DNA from: Bagarius yarrelli
Taxonomy: Eukaryota; Chordata; Actinopteri; Siluriformes; Sisoridae
Reading direction: 5' to 3'
Length of the DNA: 64,000 nucleotides
Assembly: GCA_005784505.1 (NCBI GenBank)
Contig: VCAZ01000001.1
Coordinates: 2,360,097-2,424,096, forward strand
Shown here: one piece after another, positions 57,180-64,000 of the stretch
How positions within the stretch are numbered: position 1 is the first letter of the stretch
How the letters are laid out: every line of letters starts with the position of its first letter
Translations under genes and position numbers: made by a program
The notes under the pieces: generated by a model
What the model was told of the DNA's origin: nothing
Database searches by the model: none
The model's input: only the letters and a program-made list of their open reading frames with translations

Positions 57180-57870
57180 AGGACTACATTTACATTTGTA
57201 ACAACCCACAAAGTGTAACAACCCACAAATACTGTTAAAAGGGCAGCATGGATACTTTCAGGTATTTAAGAAAAAGGTGGGTCTTTAATCGTCTCCTGAA
57301 GACAGTCGGTGTCTTTGTTTGATGGAAAGTTCATTCCACCATCTTGGTGCCAGAACAGTAAAAAAGTCTTGAGGCAGACCTACCTTGTGTCCTATGGGAT
57401 GGTGGGACTAGTCGAGCGGTACTTGTGGATATGTGGGAATGCGGTGTGATGTAAGGAGTAATAAGTGCTTGGAGATAAGAGGGTGCTGCTCAGTTTTTAG
57501 CTTTGTAGGCAAGCATCAGTGTGCGTGCAGCTACTGGGAGCCAGTGGAGGGAGCGCAGCAGTGGGGTGGTGATCAAGCCCCATCAACGGCAAGCCAACCA
57601 CTATTGGGTCCTTGAGCAAGACCTTTAACCTTTCCTGCTCCAGGGGTGCTGTATCATAGCTGACCCTGCGCTCTGACCCCAACTTACTAAGATGGGATAT
57701 GCAAAAAAGGAATTTCACAGTGCTGTAAAAAAGTATATGTGACATTTACATTTACATGGTAAGTTGAAAACAACATGTGCAGCTGCATTCTGAAACATCT
57801 GCAAAGGACAAAATTGCACTCAGAGGTTGCGGTGATCGTTTCAGTTACAGTTCTTATCAATGTCTGTAAT
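57180..57870 (+). repeat. Dispersed repeat G interrupted by SINE-C
   Basis: The text GTGGGTCTTTAATCGTCTCC, GAAAGTTCATTCCACCATCT and ACTGGGAGCCAGTGGAGGGA is a common fish dispersed repeat. It resumes after the SINE with AACATGTGCAGCTGCATTCT (about 57770). I cannot assign the class; it is seen once in this window. Confidence 0.6.
57571..57742 (+). repeat. SINE-C nested in repeat G
   Basis: CCACTATTGGGTCCTTGAGC, CTGCTCCAGGGGTGCTGTAT, AAGATGGGATATGCAAAAAA and GTATATGTGACATTTACA. The head is truncated at GATCAAGCCCC. Confidence 0.8.
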
Positions 57871-58869
57871 TTCATATACACATTCGGGAGAAATTAACAT
57901 CACTGTGTTTATTACAGTGATAGGAGTGTCTGCGTTTTACATGAGGGTGTGGCAGAAGATTGTCATAAAAAAAACATAAATTTAACATGATTTTATAAGA
58001 GGGGGTTGTTATAAAAAAAAACAACCTTTGAAATAAAAACATTTTAATTTGTATGATTTACATGTTTTGTAATTTAGTGCAGTAAAGAAAGTAAATTTAG
58101 CCAGATTTAACAGATTACCTGATTTGGTGCTTGGTTGGTTTAATTTTTAATATAAAACTAGTCGCGCTTAAATAGGTCTTAGCATGTCGTTCACATTACT
58201 GTTAAATGAAGTAGGGTAAGACACATTTGTTTTCATGCTACTTTCTGGCACTTCATGACTCCACACTCCATTTTCTGTAAAACGTGTAAAACTCAGCCTG
58301 TCTCAGCTGTTAGACCCTGAGCGCCCTCCTAATTCCCATCATTTTTAATTGAGGCTGACAGATACTGCTAATTATGCAGAGATAATCTTCTTCATCTGAC
58401 TTATTATAATTCCCATTAGCTGCTGATAATGCTCATTAAATTAACTTTCTCCAGGAGAAATCATGGACAATAGGACCAAGACGATATCATGTACTTCTGG
58501 TGTTGCTAACATGTTCATTTGGCAATAATTGCTATTCTAATGACATTGCACACCAGCAGGTTCTGACATTAGAGTATTGTATAGAAATGTCAGGGGAACA
58601 CAAGGAACATGGAGGTTGAGTCGGATGGAACAGCAGAACTTCATTTCCTGGAGTGCACAATACATAACAAAAGAAAAATGAAGACCGGTCAGAAAACAAC
58701 CTAGAAAGGAGAAATTGAAAAAGAAAACCAATCACAGCATCATAGTCAAAGCAAGAGCAAAATAGACCAAAATACAGTATATAGTATATAAACACAAACG
58801 AATAGTAGGAAACATACAACATCTGAACACTATAAGGAAACGATTAACCAATATCAATACACATATAGA
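57871..58869. other. Unique sequence with homeodomain-type site cluster
   Basis: 58310-58520 has TGACAG (58356-58361), TAATTA (58369-58374), AGATAATC, CCATTAGC and TTAAATTAAC within 150 bp. It is the densest such cluster in the window. No gene or repeat recognised; regulatory role is inference. Confidence 0.4.
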
Positions 58870-59059
58870 CCAGGGGTGGGCAATTTTGGTCCTGGAGGGT
58901 TGGGGTATCCTGCAGAGTTTAGCTTCAACTTGTCTCAACACACCTACCTATATGTGTTAAGTTTACCTAGCAAGATCTTCATTAGTTGGTTCAGGTGTGT
59001 TTGATTAGGGTTGGAGCTAAACTCTGCAGGACACCCGACCTGCCAGAACCGAGATTGCA
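58870..59059. mobile_element. hAT-type MITE
   Basis: Starts CCAGGGGTGGGCAATTTTGG, followed by TCCTGGAGGG. An imperfect palindrome is visible: TGCAGAGTTTAGCTTCAAC on the left and GGAGCTAAACTCTGCAGGAC on the right. This is a widespread fish hAT-type MITE. The right terminus is decayed and no target duplication is clear. Confidence 0.75.
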
Positions 59060-59880
59060 AAACAAGTTTTGTCTAAAACTAACTAAGAGAATGAATATTC
59101 AATTTATATAACATTTATGTTAAAACACCTCAAAAATACTACTCAAGCATAGTATAAAGAGCTATAATTAATGTAATAATAGTAATGCACTGCCAGTACA
59201 GATAAGTGGCACTAAGAATCATGCAGAATCATGTTTAGCACTCACAATGTATGGTTTAGTACCCACAGGTTGTTCACACTAAGAGACTTCACTTGGTACT
59301 GGAGGCATCCGAATGTAATCTGCAAAAGATGTACGTGATGCTTCGCTTTGTGGACAATGAGAAATGAGAAAATGTGTGTGTGTTTTATAATTCATGTTAC
59401 CTGTGGGGACTTGGTATGATGAAGAAGTGTTTGGTGTGTATGAGAAAGCAGACTACTTCAGGTGAAGGGTTTACAGAGCCAGAGGACAGGAGTATGTTAT
59501 AAGGTATCACAGGTATAAGAGACAGAAGGCCTCCAGAAGCTTTCATAAATGCTTGTGATTGATGTTGTACAAGTTTGCTTAGTCTATAGAGTTCAGAGAC
59601 GGAGCTGAGACTTAACAAAGTGCTTGTTTTTCGAACAGTTCTGCTTTATACCATTCATTTGCCGATTTTCTTGACAAAGGGTAATTATAGCAGAAAAAGA
59701 AGTATTTAAATTGTAAGAACAGTATTTAAGCATAAGTGAGGTCTATGTTTTGCGGTTATGGTGTATCAGCTGTTTGCTTACCATGGCATCCCCTATAGAT
59801 CCACCAAAAACTTACCACAAATGAGTGATAATTGCCGAAAACAACTGTGTGGCCAGGCCATCCTTATGCCATATAAATTT
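59060..59880. other. Unique sequence
   Basis: No repeat or gene recognised. Confidence 0.45.
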
Positions 59881-60358
59881 GTTGTTTGTTGTTTGTTTTC
59901 ATAATCACAATAAATTAATTTGACACACAATGCCAGACCTGCAGAGATGTCTAAAAAGTTTTAGGATTATGGGGTCAAGTTTCAGGGTATGCGGATCTAG
60001 TGGAGCCTATCCTAACCATCTCTGAAAGTGTATATGGCAGGACGGGTACACCCTGGACACACACACACTCTTATGGGCAATTTAGAATCACCAATCAACC
60101 TAACATACATGTTTTTGGACTGTAGGAGGAAACCAAAGAACCCACACAAGCACCAGGAGAACATGCAAACTCCACACAGAAAGACCACTGCCTGGGAATC
60201 GAACCCGGAACCTTCTTGCTGTGAGGCAACAGTGCTAACCACTAAGCCACCGTGATGCTACCCCTTTTTTAAAAAAAGTTCTTTAAACTTTTAAGACACC
60301 TCTGCAGGTCTGGCATTTGGTGTCAAATTAATTTACTATGATTAAAAACACAAACAAC
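59881..60358. mobile_element. Foldback element split by SINE-A
   Basis: Left arm 59881-59965 and right arm 60281-60358 are inverted copies over about 80 bp. They share TAAATTAATTTGACAC, TGCCAGACCTGCAGAG and TGTCT(T)AAAA. The space between them is filled by a SINE-A, so the original element was probably a palindromic MITE or an almost perfect hairpin. No family name is known to me and no target duplication is clear. Confidence 0.8.
59966..60262 (-). repeat. SINE-A in the loop of the foldback
   Basis: Degenerate tail (GTGGAGCCTATCCTAACCAT), core (TAACATACATGTTTTTGGAC), reverse B box (GGGAATCGAACCCGG) and reverse A box (TGCTAACCACTAAGCCACCG). The ATGA-type tail repeats are lost. Confidence 0.85.
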
Positions 60359-60887
60359 GTTCTCTGCTGCAGCTTTACTCGCTGAAATGAATAGAAAACA
60401 CTGAATTAACAGAATTTTTCAGAAAGACACCAGAGAGCTTCTAATACTTTAACAGTATTTAGAAATTAGATGTCCTAAATACTGTTACTTAGGACATCTT
60501 ATTTAGAAATTAGACAAGAAATTAAGGACAATGCCTTGACTGTTCTTGCTAAAGCTCTAACCCCTAAATACCGCTGTCATTTTAATGCCTCGCTGGTTTG
60601 GACATCGACGGTTACTTTGTGCTCTATCTTTTGGAGGCTGTTAAAGCTTTAATATCACAAATGTTTCGTCTTAGTGTTCTTGGCCTGATAACTGGCCAGC
60701 TCAGCAGCAGTGGGGAATTCTAACAAGACCGTTAGTAAAAGGGGATTTTACAGTGCAGCGTCGTTAGTAAGGGCTTTTAATGGTCATTATCTGTTAGAAG
60801 CAGGCCAAAGCTGTCAGCTGTGAGTTAATTCACTCCAGTTATTGTGATTATTTGCTTCCATTTTGTAAGCTGCTTTGCTATTTATGC
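60359..60887. other. Unique sequence with a small hairpin
   Basis: AGATGTCCTAA (60468-60478) pairs with TTAGGACATCT (60489-60499); the stem is flanked by direct repeats of TATTTAGAAATTAGA (60456-60470, 60500-60514). 60560-60870 is balanced and possibly conserved. No gene. Confidence 0.4.
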
Positions 60888-61082
60888 ATTTTACATTTAC
60901 AGGATTTTGGCAGACGTCCTCATCCAGAGCGACTTACATTTATCTCTTTTATACAACTGAGCAATTGGGGGTTAAGGGCCTTGTTCAGGGGTTCAGCAGT
61001 GGCAATGTGGTGGTGCTGGGAATCAAACTCTGATCAACCAATTAGCAGTCCAACACCTTAACCACTGAGCTGCTACTTCCCC
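60888..61082 (-). repeat. SINE-B, near full length
   Basis: Tail TTTACATTTACAGGATTTTG, middle GGGGGTTAAGGGCCTTGTTC, degenerate B box (GGGAATCAAACTC) and reverse A box (ACCTTAACCACTGAGCTGCT). Confidence 0.9.
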
Positions 61083-61892
61083 CGATTAGATGCAAGCCTT
61101 TAACAAGACATGGTCATCAGATACGCAGCAAAAAGATGTCCACCCTTCACCCTCCAGTACTCTTTCCTGAACTCTTGATCAGTTTAAGGATTTTGCATAT
61201 CCCCTGTATGGCTGGTATTGGACTATTACTTTGGCCTGTGTGAGAAACTTTTGCCTGTGTGAGAAACTTTTGCCCCAAAACGTTACCAAATGTTGATACT
61301 GGCAACAAGATTCCAGTGGGCCAAAGTTACAAAACATTTAAAAACAAAGTCAACAGACAGACACTGCTAATTCTGTTCAGTGTAACAGATGCTATTACAC
61401 CACATTTTTATGTTTCATCACACTGAGCCTCCAAACGGCTGTCAAAGCTGTCAAAGCTGTTCATTCGGTTTATTTTATTCTTATTCATAACAGGGTAGTT
61501 TATAACCAAGTCTCCAAATCGAGAGCTGAATTGACCCAGTCCATTAAAGTCAAGTGGTAAAAGTCCGTTCTTAGCAGTAGAGTGGTGGCCGCTTAGAGTC
61601 TTGGGGAAACTCCATTAAACCTTTATATAAATGTTTAGCATAGTTAAAAAGTTGCTGCTCTGTACTCATATGTTTTATTTTACAAGCTTCACTGAGGTAA
61701 AATAACATCAACAATAAAACTGGATGAAATAACGAAGCACTTTTAGCCGCTGAAATAAATCATATTAATTTTCAAGTTGACTCAGCAGAAATGTGTTTTG
61801 CTCTATCGGCAGGAGATTGAAACCTGATAGAAAGTCAGAAGAGAAAGGGGGATGCCAAGGGATCAAAATTAGTCATGCTGTCTGGGTGGAAG
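61083..61892. other. Unique sequence
   Basis: A perfect 22-bp tandem duplication (GCCTGTGTGAGAAACTTTT type) lies at about 61230-61274. No gene. Confidence 0.45.
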
Positions 61893-62095
61893 GGATGGTT
61901 CTCTCTCTCTCTCTTCTTTCTCTCTCTCTCTCTCTCTCTCTCTCATTCTCTCTATCACTCTCTCTCTTTCTCCCTCTCTATCTGTCTGTCTGTATGGGTG
62001 GAAGGGATAATATTCTCTCTCTCCCTCTCTGTTCCTCTCTATTTGTCTGTCTGCCTGGGGGGAAGGGATGGTATTCTCTCTCTCTTTTCTCTCCC
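61893..62095 (+). repeat. CT-rich microsatellite region
   Basis: Several (CT)n runs alternate with a block GGTGGAAGGGAT..TTCTCTC that appears about three times (61886, 61998, 62058), so a unit of 60-110 bp is also repeated. The Ser/Leu frames here are not genes. Confidence 0.85.
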
Positions 62096-62573
62096 ACCAC
62101 AGCACTAGATTGTAGCTGTAGAACAAGATTTCACTTTTTTTTAAATTGTAAGAATTTGTTATAAGCTCAATTTACCATGATTTAGTTTGTTCAGTCTCTT
62201 AATAATGCAGTACGTGATAAATTCAATTCTATTACGCATGTTATGGTTTTTAAAAGCTTCTAATATAATAAATACTACATTAGTGGAATAGTCGTTATTG
62301 CGTTTTGGATTGACCTTCACAGTTCATTAACACAAGGCCATGTTGTATCACCTACCCTACACATTATCCTTATTATATTGACATGAAAGTGCCAGAACAC
62401 GCAGGCTGTAACAAACTTCACTGAAGCGAGTAGGTAGAACCCCAAAGTGACAAACCAATAAACATAAAGTAAACTTGACTTTAGACTCAACTTGACATGA
62501 ACGCTAACATAAACATTGGCAAACTCATCACAGTGGTCCACGGACAATAACTCACAACTCACAATTCAACAAA
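62096..62573. other. Unique sequence
   Basis: Nothing recognised. Confidence 0.5.
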
Positions 62574-62935
62574 AGTTCAAGTTTAAGGAGCTTTATTGTC
62601 ATTTCAACCATATACAGCAGATGCAGTACACAGTGAAATGAAACAACGTTTCTCCAGGACCCCATGGTGCTACACAAAACACAGAATTACACAAAACAAT
62701 AACAACAAAGAGCCACTGAACAGAACAAACATAAAGTGCATGTGTGCAACCTGGTGCAAACAGTGCAGAACAGACAGCGCAATAAACAATACAAACATTA
62801 CAAAAGACAATGCAAAAAAAGACAATACAGAACAGAACGCTGTACAGAACATTCTAATAGCGCCAACCAGATTATAAAATGTGCAGGTAGGAGAGGAATG
62901 TGCAAGTAAACAGCAAGATTGTGCAAACAGCATTT
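62574..62935 (-). mobile_element. LINE-like 3' end, family F
   Basis: Closely similar to 46658-46993: AGGAGCTTTATTGTCATTTC, CCAGGACCCCATGGTGCTAC and TAATAGCGCCAACCAGATTA. The similarity is high enough for two recent copies of one source. Confidence 0.75.
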
Positions 62936-63005
62936 TAAAGTGGCTTTGCTTAACAAAAATGTATTTTTGGGTTGTTGTTTTTTTTCCATCTATTTGTGTT
63001 AAATG

Positions 63006-63035
63006 AGTGTGTGTGTGTGTGTGTGTGTGTGTGTA
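63006..63035 (+). repeat. (GT)n microsatellite
   Basis: About 15 GT dinucleotides. Confidence 0.95.
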
Positions 63036-63188
63036 GGTTGAGGTAGAGGGCTATATACCAGTGAGAAAAAGACATGGACAAGGGGATCATGTGACCGGAA
63101 CACATGGGGCACAAGGATCACATGATACAGAAAAAAAACAGGAAGAAAATAAAAGAAAAATGAAACACATGAACGAAACATAAAATAA

Positions 63189-63328
63189 ACATTTACAGCA
63201 TTTGGCAGACATCCTTATCCAGAGCGACTTACAGGGGCCCAGCAGTGGTGGCTTGGTGGTGCTGGGAAACGAACCCACAATCTTCAGATTGGTAATCCAA
63301 CACCTTAACCATGAGCCACCACTTCCAA
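63189..63328 (-). repeat. SINE-B with internal deletion
   Basis: Tail ATTTACAGCATTTGGCAGAC joins directly to GGGGCCCAGCAGTGGTGGCT, skipping the TACAACTGAGCAATTGGGGG part. B box GGGAAACGAACCC and head end GAGCCACCACTTCC are present. Confidence 0.85.
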
Positions 63329-64000
63329 TAAACATTAAATCTTGCCCAGGCCCTGTATTCGGCAATGTTTTTATGCACTCTTGATGAACAGAAACTGAAA
63401 TTTGCCATCTCCAAAGGGAATTATCAACAGACAGGGGATCGGTTTTATTTTTGTGCATAATGAGAAAGTATATTTTGGGAACATCAAGTTCCCCACTATT
63501 TTATCTTACAGAGGATGAGACATGATGTTTCTATTCCCTGCTCTGAACGCTGCATCGCATCACTGCAGAAAAAAATAGGAGCGGTGGGAATTCAACATGA
63601 ATACAGAAGCGTAATTCAAAGCTGCAGATACAAAGCAAGCTTGTTTGCAGAAGGGTGCGATGTGAAAAAGTTAAGACTCCTGATTCCGCACGCTTGTTCT
63701 TTAAATACGAGGGTATTTCAATCCATAGCAATAACAGAGACGCGCAGTTGGCTGCAAATCTCCCATTTCAACAGAACATCTTCTGAGATACACGACTGAA
63801 ATAAAGAAAGAGTGTGATAGTGTCGGGGGGAAGTAGCAAAGCTATAAGAAAGAATTCCCATTTCTATCACTTTGAGTCCGCCAATAAAAGCATCTGAAAC
63901 ATTTGTGCGGCTCAGGACAGTTTAACAATAAATGAATCCAGCGAAAGTAACCCACAGGAAACAATGACACAATGAGGTCGGGGGGAGGAGAATCGCACAC
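63329..64000. other. Unique sequence to the window edge
   Basis: No repeat. Balanced base content with CpGs (63520-63800) and an open 94-codon plus frame (63515-63799) with no recognisable domain. Possibly conserved non-coding DNA. Confidence 0.4.

Overview
This window reads as non-coding vertebrate DNA, most likely from a teleost fish. It is AT-rich and full of (CA)n, (CT)n and (AT)n microsatellites. It carries several tRNA-headed SINE families with LINE-like tails, Tc1, hAT, DIRS and RTE remnants, and solo LTRs. The mix of SINE families fits an ostariophysan, perhaps a catfish, but that is inference from remembered repeat types. I find no convincing host protein-coding gene and no functional RNA gene. 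Almost every open frame is chance, simple repeat or transposon debris. One 53-codon frame on the minus strand (48415-48576) has a gene-like start but no recognised family.

Layout. 1-13 kb: two copies of one short hAT element (1295-1713 and 11485-11890), a deleted DIRS-type retrotransposon (3377-4679), an RTE-type LINE remnant whose coding sequence has expanded into a 36-bp minisatellite (8570-9480), and a second minisatellite of about 38 bp (10019-10640). 13-24 kb: a LINE reverse-transcriptase remnant (15665-16435), a decayed Tc1 transposase (18246-19313) running into about 180 bp of almost pure G, and a second DIRS derivative (19971-21345). 24-45 kb: two solo LTRs of one family, each with an intact 5-bp target duplication (25941-26647 and 44012-44399); two LTR-like elements with internal minisatellites (33903-34640 and 41290-41842); a dispersed segmental duplication (31.3-31.9 and 34.6-35.3 kb); and a near-perfect 36-bp-arm hairpin (42728-42806). 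45-64 kb: DNA transposons with nested insertions, three long foldback structures (52.5-53.0, 55.9-56.1 and 59.9-60.4 kb), four copies of a LINE-like 3' end, and more SINEs.

Three SINE families recur. SINE-A has a tRNA-like head, a V-SINE-like core and a tail resembling L2-type LINE ends. SINE-B has a tRNA-like head and a tail shared with many fish LINEs. SINE-C has a third tail type. Between the repeats lie unique stretches, several of them rich in homeodomain-type TAATTA and TGACAG sites. They could be conserved regulatory elements of a developmental gene outside the window, but only cross-species alignment can show that.

No operon or pathway exists here. The genes that can be traced are fragments of selfish elements, and their main interest is how they record nesting, inversion, tandem amplification and LTR-LTR recombination.
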